Below, in pieces: positions 1-5,931 of a DNA stretch of 7,331 bases (its first letter is position 1; every line of letters starts with the position of its first letter). The translations under genes were made by a program, and so were the position numbers. The DNA is taken from the NCBI GenBank assembly GCA_902158745.1, contig CABGHH010000078.1, positions 1 through 7,331 of the forward strand, in the 5' to 3' direction. A model generated the notes under the pieces. That model worked only from the letters and a program-made list of their open reading frames with translations. It searched no databases and was not told where the DNA came from. Source of the DNA: Candidatus Methanolliviera sp. GoM_asphalt (GTDB taxonomy: Archaea; Halobacteriota; Methanoliparia; Methanoliparales; Methanoliparaceae).

Positions 1-1
1 A

Positions 2-151
2 GTTATGCCAAATAAGTTTGAAATTGAAAAAGATATTAGAATCGGCTGGAGATTTTATAGTTGTGCAGAAGAAGGGCTTATTCCAGAATATGGACCTTTA
101 AAACAAAAAAGCTGTGCAACAAAAGTTAAAAGATGTTCTCATAAATTTTAG
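2..151 (+). CDS. 3' end of an unrecognised Cys-containing protein
   Basis: The frame is open from the window edge to a TAG stop. The first Met in it is at position 5 and would give 48 residues, but the gene may well begin before the window. The readable part starts MPNKFEIEKDIRIGWRFYSC and is rich in Lys and Glu with three cysteines (20, 37 and 44 counted from that Met) and a basic C-terminus ending KRCSHKF. Codon use looks like ordinary coding sequence of this genome. I do not recognise the family and assign no function. There is no visible ribosome site before position 5, which favours an internal fragment. A small hairpin (6-bp arms at 183-188 and 191-196) lies shortly after the stop. Confidence 0.35.
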   Translation, partial: VMPNKFEIEKDIRIGWRFYSCAEEGLIPEYGPLKQKSCATKVKRCSHKF

Positions 152-300
152 AGTTTTTAAACTTATCTAACACAATCTCTTTTCTCTATTTAGAGATAAC
201 GTATATGACTATGCAAATCTGCGATTAATACCGATGCTATTTCTTGATAAGAAACATTTTTAAACTCAGAACTATTACACAAGAGCTAAATAAAACAAGC

Positions 301-474
301 GTGTTATATGGAATGTGTGGAGGGATTAAGATCAAAAAAATTATTAAATGAGTTGAAGAAGAATATAAAAAATTTGTGAAGAGATACGGCGATAGCGATA
401 AGAAGTATATCCTAAATCCCAATGAAGAGATATCTGAAAGCGTCATTGAAGATTCGCTGCCGCGTTCAATATAA
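301..474 (+). pseudogene. Degraded ferredoxin-thioredoxin reductase catalytic-chain-like fragment
   Basis: One frame reads through a protein-like stretch interrupted by a TGA at 349-351. Before it lies IKIKKIIK; after it come EEEYKKFVKRYGDSDKKY and ILNPNEEISESVIEDSL, then a TAA at 472-474. The pattern of a basic helix, then LNPnEE, then a V-I-x-x-L helix is that of the ferredoxin-thioredoxin reductase beta chain, where it normally leads into YGxxxCPCR. Here the frame stops just before the CPCR iron-sulfur/redox motif, and no such motif is visible downstream. A GGAGGG ribosome-site-like word (319-324) sits immediately before ATT-AAG-ATC, where an ATG would be expected further on. With a nonsense codon, no good start and a missing active site, I call it a remnant. 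The family match is from memory and is tentative. The antisense frame over 237-446 is a shadow. Confidence 0.35.
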
Positions 475-623
475 TGCGATCGAAGTCAAGGCATAATATT
501 ACACTTTTTTGAGTAGTCGTGTTTCGAACGGTCTTTTTATTTAATGTAGTTAAAGAAAACCACAAAAATAAAAACCGAGTCCCAAATCTGATTAGACGGT
601 TATAATCAATCCCTATATTTTTA

Positions 624-1460
624 TCAAGTCTTCACTTTCATCTTTTTATTCTCTGCTCTATAATCGTCTAAAGTTCGCCTTTTTAAAGTCCCATCTGAAA
701 ACACAGTTATCCAGCTCCTTTTTACTTCTATCTCTCTTTCTCTCATACAACTCTTCCCTATCGCTGGATTTTTCATATATTTTGAGACGATTGAGAAAGC
801 TCTCTCCATCTCCTTGGGATACGGATTCCTCGATATCTTCTCCCTGCTTAATTCCGCTCTGAATCCATTTATTCGGTAGTCTATTTTCTCTTTTCCTCTC
901 TTCTCTATTTCAGATAAAAACCTCGATATGTACTCTATTTCTTTCTCATCTACTATTCCCGGTATGTACACCGTATTCACCACGAGTTTTACCTTTCCAT
1001 ATGCATTTCTTATATTCTCTAATATTTGCTTATTCGGGTAACCTGTATACCACTCATGCAATTTCTTATCCCACACCTTCAAATCAAACATGACCTCGTT
1101 CAAACCCGCTTTAATCAGTTCATACAAATAAATGCCATCCAAAAGATACCCATTTGTGTCAAGCACTACATACCCTGCGATTTCCTTCAATTTCAATACC
1201 AAATTCACGAGGTAATTCTTGTCCAAGGTGGGTTCACCACCGGTTATTACAGCCTCTTCTAACTGCGCATCGCCATAATATTCATTTGATGTTTTCTTCA
1301 CCAGCCTTATTACCGCTTCAACACTCATCGGCGCACCTATCGCATTACGAGCAAAGCTAAAACATCCACGACACCTGAAATTGCATCCCGAAAGTGTAAT
1401 CCATACTCTTGGCTTTAACTCCGACAGCGTAATAAAAGGGACATATCTGTATCCATACAT
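624..1460 (-). CDS. Radical SAM protein, PFL-activating-enzyme-like
   Basis: This 278-residue protein belongs to the radical SAM superfamily, close to the glycyl-radical activating enzymes (COG1180-like). The cluster motif is C26-N-F-R-C30-R-G-C33, which would bind the 4Fe-4S that cleaves S-adenosylmethionine. The GGEP SAM-binding motif is at 74-77. DTNG (101-104) and FDLKVWDKKLHEWYTG (125-140) match the strand and helix typical of PflA-type enzymes, and IPG (166-168) matches their later part. There is no ferredoxin-like insert with extra clusters; a lone Cys238 lies near the C-terminus. The start is well supported: on the minus strand a GAGGAGGA ribosome site (1467-1474) lies six bases before the ATG. 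An AT-rich stretch about 1511-1524 could be its TATA box. No glycyl-radical enzyme lies in the window, so the substrate is unknown. Its 3' end faces the AT-rich remnant region, and it diverges from the DUF362 gene. Confidence 0.85.
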   Translation of the reverse strand: MYGYRYVPFITLSELKPRVWITLSGCNFRCRGCFSFARNAIGAPMSVEAVIRLVKKTSNEYYGDAQLEEAVITGGEPTLDKNYLVNLVLKLKEIAGYVVLDTNGYLLDGIYLYELIKAGLNEVMFDLKVWDKKLHEWYTGYPNKQILENIRNAYGKVKLVVNTVYIPGIVDEKEIEYISRFLSEIEKRGKEKIDYRINGFRAELSREKISRNPYPKEMERAFSIVSKYMKNPAIGKSCMREREIEVKRSWITVFSDGTLKRRTLDDYRAENKKMKVKT

Positions 1461-1466
1461 ATCTAT

Positions 1467-1474
1467 TCCTCCTC
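1467..1474 (-). promoter_or_regulatory. Ribosome binding site of the radical SAM gene
   Basis: The minus strand reads GAGGAGGA, six bases before the ATG at 1460-1458. It fixes this start: the next upstream in-frame-looking ATG (1480-1478) meets a TAG after only a few codons. Confidence 0.75.
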
Positions 1475-1650
1475 TTTCATGACTTTTATTTCAGTTACTC
1501 ACTTCACATAATCAATTATACTTGCAAAAATAATTTCTCATCATCGCAACACAATCCCCATAGGTGTCAAGAACTTCTCTATCCATCCATTAGCGAAACT
1601 TAATAAATGTTTATTTAGTTTTTAATATGACATGACATCTGAAGGAGATC

Positions 1651-1761
1651 TTATTTCTTCTTCGCGATTTCGAATATCTTTTGAAGTGTGATCTCAGATT
1701 CCTTTTTGCCATTTGAATTTATCCCTATCTTTATATTTTTGGTGGTATTATATCTAAACAC
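1651..1761 (-). other. Small minus-strand frame, possible gene remnant
   Basis: A 36-codon frame runs from a GTG at 1761-1759 to a TAA at 1653-1651. Its product ends NGKKESEITLQKIFEIAKKK, which looks like the C-terminal helix of a real protein rather than random translation. No ribosome site is visible before the GTG, and the frame runs straight through the TATA box of the DUF362 gene on the other strand. I read it as a possible leftover 3' end of an older gene or a chance frame. It starts about 190 bases before the radical SAM start codon on the same strand. I cannot assign a family. Confidence 0.2.
1730..1738 (+). promoter_or_regulatory. TATA box of the DUF362 gene
   Basis: TTTATATTT is centred about 30 bases before the ATG at 1764, and there is no Shine-Dalgarno word between them. 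This spacing places transcription start at or next to the ATG, so the message may be leaderless, as is common in archaea. Inferred from spacing alone. Confidence 0.5.
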
Positions 1762-1763
1762 GC

Positions 1764-2648
1764 ATGAAGATAATTGAGAAGAGAGCAGAAGAGATATCCA
1801 ACGTCATTCAACAAGTTTCAACAAAGAGAGGAAAAATATTGATCAAACCGAATATCGTCAGTTGCGAGCCCTATCCCACGACGACGGATCCGAGCGTATT
1901 GGATGCGGTGTTGAACGCATTTGAAGTATCAGAGGTCGCGGTGGCCGATGGACCTGCCCCAGACAAAGTTTACTACTATAAAAATAGGGCAATTCGCTTC
2001 AAAATGGATGAGGTAGAAGCTATGAGGGCATCAGCCCTAAAATTTTGGGGAGATGCCGGAAAATATGTCGAGGGAAGATTACCACCAGAATTGGAGAGAG
2101 ATACCTTAAATTATATTCATGGTGTCGTCATTGAATCCGAACTTGCAAAGATCTGCGAGAAACATGGAATAGAGATGAGATGTTTTGACACGGACTTTGA
2201 GTATGAAGAGGTCGAAGAGCAGGGGTTTAAGTTTAGAATCGTCAATCTGGATGACTTTGACCTCATCGTGACGTTGCCCGTGCTAAAATTACACTCGGAA
2301 TGTGGATTCACTGGTGCAAGAAAGATTCTATTTGGCTTAATTGATCATTTTGATAAGATCAGGCTTCATGTTTATGCAAATAGAGGCAGATTAAATTTTA
2401 TGAGCCTCATCGATGATCTGCCAAGGATAATCGGGAGAAGAACGCTGACGATGCTGGATGCGACCTCGGTTCAATGTGCACAGGAGAGAATATGGGACGG
2501 GACGGATATTCACAAAATTGAAGGAGGTTTGATCGTCGGCGAAAATCCTTACGAGATAGATGAATACGCCCGTCGGTTACTCAAAAGAGAAGATATCGTG
2601 GATTATATATATACATATACGTATAAAGATCAGGAGAGTATCTGGTGA
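1764..2648 (+). CDS. DUF362 domain protein
   Basis: This 294-residue protein shows the landmarks of the DUF362 family (PF04015): KILIKPNIV at 24-32, TTTDP at 39-43, ADGP at 61-64, then PVLKLH (172-177) leading into GFTGARKILFGLI (181-193), LDAT at 231-234 and GGLIVGENPYEID at 254-266. Family members are widespread in anaerobes, are often linked to iron-sulfur proteins, and have no settled biochemical role. This copy has no C-terminal 2x4Fe-4S ferredoxin domain: only five cysteines are present (34, 131, 140, 180, 238) and none form a CxxCxxC cluster. The segment at about 65-150 is a charged insertion between the ADGP strand and the LPVLK strand. It has no signal peptide, so it should be cytosolic. 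The start lacks a ribosome site and fits a leaderless message. The next gene begins 31 bases after its stop, suggesting co-transcription. Confidence 0.8.
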   Translation: MKIIEKRAEEISNVIQQVSTKRGKILIKPNIVSCEPYPTTTDPSVLDAVLNAFEVSEVAVADGPAPDKVYYYKNRAIRFKMDEVEAMRASALKFWGDAGKYVEGRLPPELERDTLNYIHGVVIESELAKICEKHGIEMRCFDTDFEYEEVEEQGFKFRIVNLDDFDLIVTLPVLKLHSECGFTGARKILFGLIDHFDKIRLHVYANRGRLNFMSLIDDLPRIIGRRTLTMLDATSVQCAQERIWDGTDIHKIEGGLIVGENPYEIDEYARRLLKREDIVDYIYTYTYKDQESIW

Positions 2649-2679
2649 ATATGATGAAAGACTAAAATTGGATCGTAAA

Positions 2680-3300
2680 ATGACGGTCTCAAATAACTTA
2701 AAACAAGTTCTAAAAGAGATATTTCCGAAAGAGAGAACAGATCTATTGGCTGAAGTGATGGTAAAAGCTGCGAGAGATGGAACGATCTCCTATAATGAGG
2801 TAGAGAAATTGGAAGGTTCTATCGAAGATCTTCTCTTCCTCTATTCCCAAAGATTATTGATTCCAATCAGAATATCAGAAGTAGTTCCGGAGAGCAAATC
2901 ATGGGAGGATAGGATATTGTGTACAAGACCGAATACGGAGGAGAGATATGAGATGCCCGAGATTATTCGATATTTGATCAAAGAAGTTGAGGAGACCGGA
3001 AGATGGAACGCCGAGTGTGCAATCAAAAATTACTTGAAAAGTATTGGAGAATTAAAAGTGAAAGAGATTTTAGAGATTTTTCGGAGAGCGAAGAGGGAGA
3101 CATCTGACGATGATATTCCTCCTAAAATCCACAAAATAGAACCAGAATTTCTTAAGAGATCTATGGATGAATTGGAATTAGATACAGAGAAAACGGTGAA
3201 GGAGCTCATAAGAGGAGGAATAATCAGTTTTTCTCTGCGTAATCCAGCCCAAAACAGGCTTCGATTTGAGGTGAATCCTTCGCTTATGAATAAAAGATAA
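2680..3300 (+). CDS. Uncharacterised protein, possible winged-helix pair
   Basis: I chose the ATG at 2680 (206 residues). The frame also has an earlier ATG at 2560, but that lies well inside the DUF362 gene and would translate its 3' end out of frame; a TTG at 2668 is another option. None has a good ribosome site. The product is soluble, highly charged and mostly helical. Residues 18-62 (helix, then DGTISYNEVEKL, then a hydrophobic strand) and 153-201 (helix, helix, then SLRNPAQNRLRFEVNPSL, which could be a beta wing) each resemble a winged-helix fold; that is my reading of the pattern, not a family match. There are two cysteines (81 and 113), no metal motif, no membrane segment. Its position right after DUF362 suggests the two act together or that it regulates the pair. 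I do not recognise the family. Confidence 0.7.
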   Translation: MTVSNNLKQVLKEIFPKERTDLLAEVMVKAARDGTISYNEVEKLEGSIEDLLFLYSQRLLIPIRISEVVPESKSWEDRILCTRPNTEERYEMPEIIRYLIKEVEETGRWNAECAIKNYLKSIGELKVKEILEIFRRAKRETSDDDIPPKIHKIEPEFLKRSMDELELDTEKTVKELIRGGIISFSLRNPAQNRLRFEVNPSLMNKR

Positions 3301-3313
3301 AGCAAAATTCATC

Positions 3314-3827
3314 TCAGACAAATGCAGATTTTAGTGTCTCTTCATCGATTGAGCAACTGAAATTTCTGTCTAAACCCTCCTAACAGTTCTTTTCTGCTTA
3401 AAATATCTGCAAAACACCCGTACCTTTTAGAACGATGGTTGGCTTGTCCAGGTCTAATGCAAAAAACCTCATTTAAGGTGCTCATCTGCCGGCAATACCG
3501 ATTACCGCATCGGACATCGTTATGATTAGATAATTTCTAAGGTAACCCAGATTTGTTGGAATAGCGATATCGATGAATTTATTCGTTCCCTCTCTAAAAT
3601 ATGATAGAATTCAAATCGCCAATCTCCTCCCCTTTTGCTCCTTTGGCTGCCGTCTTCATCACCCTGCCCTTGCCACCGCAGATTAAAATGCCGTATTTCT
3701 CGGTGATATGGTATCCTGCATCCTTAGGCGGTCTTCAATGCAGACGCCGTGAGACTCTCATCGCTTCTATCACTTCTATAGATGACAAAATTCTAGAGAT
3801 GACAATTAATTTTTTCATCTTTGCCAT
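3314..3827 (-). pseudogene. Frameshifted TIGR00725/LOG-like (putative lysine decarboxylase) gene
   Basis: Read on the minus strand and hopping between frames, this stretch gives the whole length of a TIGR00725-type Rossmann protein (related to the LOG phosphoribohydrolases once named lysine decarboxylases; usually about 160-170 residues, and 514 bases fits). Pieces in order: MAKMKKLIVIS (start at 3827), DESLTASALKTA, then AGYHITEKYGILICGG and VMKTAAKGAK, then FIDIAIPTNLGYLRNYLI followed by MSDAVIGIAG, then a TGA and a shifted TLNEV, FALDLDKPTIVLKGTG, ADILSRKELLGGFRQKF and finally DEETLKSAF before a stop. At least five frame changes plus one nonsense codon are needed. The nonsense codon falls in the normally conserved GGAGTxxE nucleotide-binding motif. 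The gene is dead but still easily read, so decay seems recent. Plus-strand frames here are shadows. It converges on the 206-residue gene, whose stop is 13 bases away. Confidence 0.8.
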
Positions 3828-4092
3828 CTTTCATCGTCTTTGTAGCATTCATTTTTAGAGCGTTTTTGTAGTATTCTCTGCTTTGTTGAATGAATCGTAT
3901 AAGCTACCGAGAAATATGCTGTTTAGAGCCTTGAAAAGTAAAAAGAAGCACTGTGATTGCTTATTTTAAACCCCCCATTAAAAAGCGTTTTTAGGCCTTA
4001 AAAGGGCAAAAGAACGGAAATGACGGGTTTTCAAATAATCATTCAACACAGCACAACATATTGGTCATTGCCATAAGCACGCGTGGTGGATC
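3828..4092. other. Intergenic stretch with a small A/T hairpin
   Basis: No gene is visible between the pseudogene start and the MBL-fold gene. A perfect 6-bp hairpin (TAAAAA, loop GCG, TTTTTA; 3979-3993) follows a C6 run at 3971-3976. I see no convincing TATA box at the right distance for the MBL gene; AT-rich words occur at 3961-3969 and 4032-4040. Confidence 0.35.
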
Positions 4093-4097
4093 GAGGT
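4093..4097 (+). promoter_or_regulatory. Ribosome binding site deciding the MBL start
   Basis: GAGGT lies six bases before the ATG at 4104. The frame is also open back to a GTG at 4083, but that would put this ribosome site inside the gene and add seven residues before the conserved first strand (MKITIIYDNE). I therefore prefer 4104. Confidence 0.6.
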
Positions 4098-4103
4098 ATC
4101 GAG

Positions 4104-4748
4104 ATGAAGATTACCATCATTTATGACAATGAAGTCTATAAAAAAGAAGAAGGTTTTAAGGCAGATTGGGGCTTCTCTTGTCTTATAGAAACAGATCTGG
4201 CAAAAATTCTCTTTGATACAGGTGCAAACGGTTCCATCCTTCTTTCGAATATGAAAAAACTTAGTATCGATCCTCATTCTATCGATGAAGTCTTCATCTC
4301 TCATGCCCATTTTGATCACGCCGGTGGACTTTCTGATTTTCTCAAAATAAATAAAAATGTCAAAGTTTATCTTCCAATCTCGTTTTATGAACATCTTGAC
4401 GCGAAGGAGATAATTGGCGTAGAAGAACCTCTTCAAATACATGAAAATATCTTTTCAACAGGCGAACTTAGAGGCATAGAGCAATCTCTCGCAATCAAAA
4501 CAGAAAAGGGAATAGCTGTGATCGCGGGATGTTCTCATCCTGGGGTGAGAGATATTCTTATGGCATCCTTAAAGTTTGGAAAGGTTTATGCACTGATTGG
4601 CGGTCTGCATGGATTCAGTGAATTTGACTTGCTCAAAGATTTAGAATTAGTTTGTGCTTGCCACTGTACTATATTTAAATCAGAAATAAGATCTTTATAC
4701 CCGGAGAAGAGCATTCATTGCGGAGTGGGTAAGATAATCTCATTATAA
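4104..4748 (+). CDS. Compact metallo-beta-lactamase-fold protein, COG1237-like
   Basis: This 214-residue protein is an MBL-fold hydrolase of the COG1237 type (the group that includes an archaeal ribofuranosylaminobenzene phosphate synthase-like annotation; the real substrate here is unknown). The first strand MKITIIYDNE is followed by DWGFSCLIE (21-29) and ILFDTGANGS (35-44), the usual lead-in. The metal motif is S66-H67-A-H69-F-D71-H72-AGG. AGCSHPG (141-147) supplies the next ligand, His145, and GGLHG (166-170) and C186-H187-C188 match the late motifs of the family. The segment between the metal motif and GCSHPG is short, so this is a small member that keeps all the ligands. It is cytosolic, with no signal peptide or membrane segment. 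It stands alone, flanked by a pseudogene and a long noncoding region. The antisense frame at 4065-4442 is a shadow. Confidence 0.85.
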   Translation: MKITIIYDNEVYKKEEGFKADWGFSCLIETDLAKILFDTGANGSILLSNMKKLSIDPHSIDEVFISHAHFDHAGGLSDFLKINKNVKVYLPISFYEHLDAKEIIGVEEPLQIHENIFSTGELRGIEQSLAIKTEKGIAVIAGCSHPGVRDILMASLKFGKVYALIGGLHGFSEFDLLKDLELVCACHCTIFKSEIRSLYPEKSIHCGVGKIISL

Positions 4749-4763
4749 GCGGAAGGATACGAT

Positions 4764-4904
4764 TTGAATCCGAGAGGAATAAAGTACAGATTGAATAAGG
4801 GGACTCTTTTGAATGACCGGGGTATAAGAGAATTTTTCTTTCCTTTATACTTATCTTCTGAATCTAAAGTCTTTATCTCACAACAAGTATTACATGGCTC
4901 ATAA
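4764..4904 (+). CDS. Possible small protein after the MBL gene
   Basis: A 46-codon frame starts at a TTG, six bases after GGAAGGA (4751-4757), and lies 15 bases after the MBL stop, an arrangement that would fit a co-transcribed small gene. The product begins MNPRGIKYRLNKGTLLNDRG and ends in a more hydrophobic stretch with SSESKVFISQQVLHGS. It has no cysteines or known motif. The first half reads like coding sequence and the second half less so, so it may be a remnant or a chance frame. Confidence 0.25.
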   Translation: MNPRGIKYRLNKGTLLNDRGIREFFFPLYLSSESKVFISQQVLHGS

Positions 4905-4916
4905 AAAAGCCCAGAG

Positions 4917-4976
4917 ATCCTACTTATATCAAGATCATCACCAATGAATAAGTATCATAGTTCTCGTTAGTAGGAT
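4917..4976. repeat. Inverted repeat with T-run
   Basis: ATCCTACT (4917-4924) is the exact reverse complement of AGTAGGAT (4969-4976), followed at once by a T5 run. A competing inner pairing exists: TACTTAT (4921-4927) with ATAAGTA (4947-4953). The shape could be a transcription end for the MBL gene or part of a structured RNA; archaeal termination depends mainly on the T-run. Confidence 0.45.
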
Positions 4977-5183
4977 TTTTGACTTATCAAATCTTCGATG
5001 GGACTACCTCAATTCAATTCAAGGAGACGATCCACTTCTCCCTCCCATTCGAGATACGCTAAAGAGAAGACCTCATAAAAAAAGAATACCACTCATCCAA
5101 ACTTCGTGCGTATATGACCCTTCTATGAGTGAGTGAGGTTACGCGGTGCAGAGGACAGGTTTTCAGATATTCTTCTTACCTAC

Positions 5184-5266
5184 TCAAAAATCTTCGATTT
5201 TTGAACTACGTCCTACCGTTGTAGGATGCAAATCGTAGATTTGCGAAAAATCCAAGGGATTTTTGA
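5184..5266. repeat. Cluster of four adjacent short hairpins
   Basis: Four near-perfect hairpins sit almost end to end. Hairpin 1: TCAAAAATC (5184-5192), loop TTC, GATTTTTGA (5196-5204). Hairpin 2: TCCTAC (5211-5216), loop CGTT, GTAGGA (5221-5226), extendable by a G-T and a C-G pair. Hairpin 3: GCAAATC (5228-5234), loop GTA, GATTTGC (5238-5244). Hairpin 4: AAAAATCC (5246-5253), loop AAG, GGATTTTT (5257-5264). The left arm of hairpin 1 is also perfectly complementary to 5258-5266, so an alternative cross-shaped fold enclosing hairpins 2 and 3 is possible. The arms differ from each other, so this is not a CRISPR array. It may be a REP-like element, a mobile-element end or a structured RNA. Confidence 0.7.
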
Positions 5267-5503
5267 AAACTTTTATAGTTAAATCCCCTTTGAATCGTTT
5301 GCTCGCTCTGTTCACTTCACAAATCAAACCTACTGCCCCGATATGCCAACGTTAGAGTTTTAGGGTTTAGATCTCCAGTCGTGCAACCTCCTCTTTCAAC
5401 GACCCCATCTACCCACTATGATTTTGCTTTACAACAATCCCATTCTGATCTTCCTTCTTTTACTTTGCATCCCAATCCTCAAAAGCTGAATGGATACAAA
5501 AGG

Positions 5504-5515
5504 TTTTAAAATATT
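5504..5515 (+). promoter_or_regulatory. TATA box of the protease operon
   Basis: TTTTAAAATATT is preceded by the purine-rich ACAAAAGG, a fair TFB-recognition context. It would start transcription near 5530-5540, close to the ribosome site of the 35-residue frame and before the two downstream genes. Confidence 0.5.
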
Positions 5516-5536
5516 TGTGTTAAAAAGAGGAGTTGA

Positions 5537-5644
5537 TTGATAGAGCTAAATATTGGGAACGTCATTGATATACTTGATAGATTTAAGAGAATGTTCAAGG
5601 ATGAGAATGCGATGAGTATGTGCTTAAAACGCTGCGACTCCTAA
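5537..5644 (+). CDS. Possible 35-residue leader gene of the protease operon
   Basis: A TTG start lies four bases after GAGGAG (5527-5532), and the frame ends in TAA 32 bases before the next gene. The product begins MIELNIGNVIDILDRFKRMF and ends DENAMSMCLKRCDS: one amphipathic helix followed by a C-x4-C pair. It has protein-like codon use and a promoter at the right distance, so it may be a true small protein or a translated leader; it could also be the shortened remains of a longer gene. No family recognised. Confidence 0.4.
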   Translation: MIELNIGNVIDILDRFKRMFKDENAMSMCLKRCDS

Positions 5645-5664
5645 ATTAATACCATGTAAGGTGA

Positions 5665-5670
5665 GGAGGT
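5665..5670 (+). promoter_or_regulatory. Strong ribosome site deciding a TTG start
   Basis: GGAGGT lies six bases before the TTG at 5677. This site justifies the TTG start; no ATG is available in frame nearby. Confidence 0.7.
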
Positions 5671-5676
5671 AAGATT

Positions 5677-5931
5677 TTGATCGGACAAATTAAAAGAGTA
5701 AAGGACAGATATAAAGGTGATTTGCTCAGTTATAGGGGTGTTGTTGGAATAGGCATTGGATATAAGGTTATAAATGGGAGAGAGACCGATCAACTATCCA
5801 TAGTAATTTCCGTTGAAAGAAAACTCCCTTTAAACGAGTTGAGAGAGAATGAGATACTACCGAGAGAAATAGGTGGGGTATCAACGGATATTCAGGAAGT
5901 CGGGAAGATAAAAGCGTTGGAGGTTAAATAA
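5677..5931 (+). CDS. Stand-alone copy of the protease N-terminal domain
   Basis: This 84-residue protein has no catalytic residues. Its core, G21-VVGIGIGYK through GVSTDIQEVGKI (to 78), is a paralogue of residues 36-92 of the next protein: VGIGIGYK matches IGVGIGEK, SIVISVERKLPLNEL matches GIIVSVIKKLSKDEL, ILPREIGGVSTD matches IIPESIEGVKTD. Only one residue of gap is needed, so tandem duplication is likely. The same domain is known at the N-terminus of many bacterial and archaeal trypsin-like proteins, where it lies ahead of the protease domain; its function is not established as far as I know. Made free and just before the protease, it could act as a propeptide-like inhibitor, chaperone or subunit, which is inference. 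It is cytosolic by sequence. Start TTG, set by the strong ribosome site; stop touches the next ATG. Confidence 0.8.
   Translation: MIGQIKRVKDRYKGDLLSYRGVVGIGIGYKVINGRETDQLSIVISVERKLPLNELRENEILPREIGGVSTDIQEVGKIKALEVK

Larger units (their letters stand above)
4905..5503. other. Long noncoding region with structured DNA
   Basis: I find no frame with protein-like composition on either strand. The region has several inverted repeats: 4917-4976, CACTCAT/ATGAGTG at 5090-5096 and 5125-5131, and the four-hairpin cluster at 5184-5266. Two exact direct repeats link its parts: AAATCTTCGAT at 4989-4999 and 5188-5198, and GGATTTTTGA at 4973-4982 and 5257-5266. No tRNA or rRNA signature is visible. A TATA-like word, TTTTATAG, sits at 5271-5278. 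The stretch could hold an unannotated RNA or be a decayed mobile element. Confidence 0.45.

Noticed and set aside
237..446. Minus-strand frame of 69 residues, hydrophobic, membrane-like
   Set aside because: Its hydrophobic product is the reverse of a Lys/Glu-rich plus-strand stretch that reads as an FTR-like fragment; no ribosome site is visible.
2560..2679. N-terminal extension of the 206-residue protein from the ATG at 2560
   Set aside because: It would translate the last 89 bases of the DUF362 gene in another frame, giving an odd, unstructured peptide; the DUF362 frame is the convincing one there.
3601..3858. Plus-strand frame of 85 residues
   Set aside because: It is antisense to the clearly readable TIGR00725/LOG-like pseudogene, and its Pro/Ile/Phe-rich product looks like a shadow.
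4761..4775. tRNA T-arm-like sequence (TTTGAATCC)
   Set aside because: No matching acceptor, anticodon or D-arm sequence can be found at the right distances.
5184..5266. CRISPR array
   Set aside because: The four hairpins have different arms and no regular repeat-spacer pattern.
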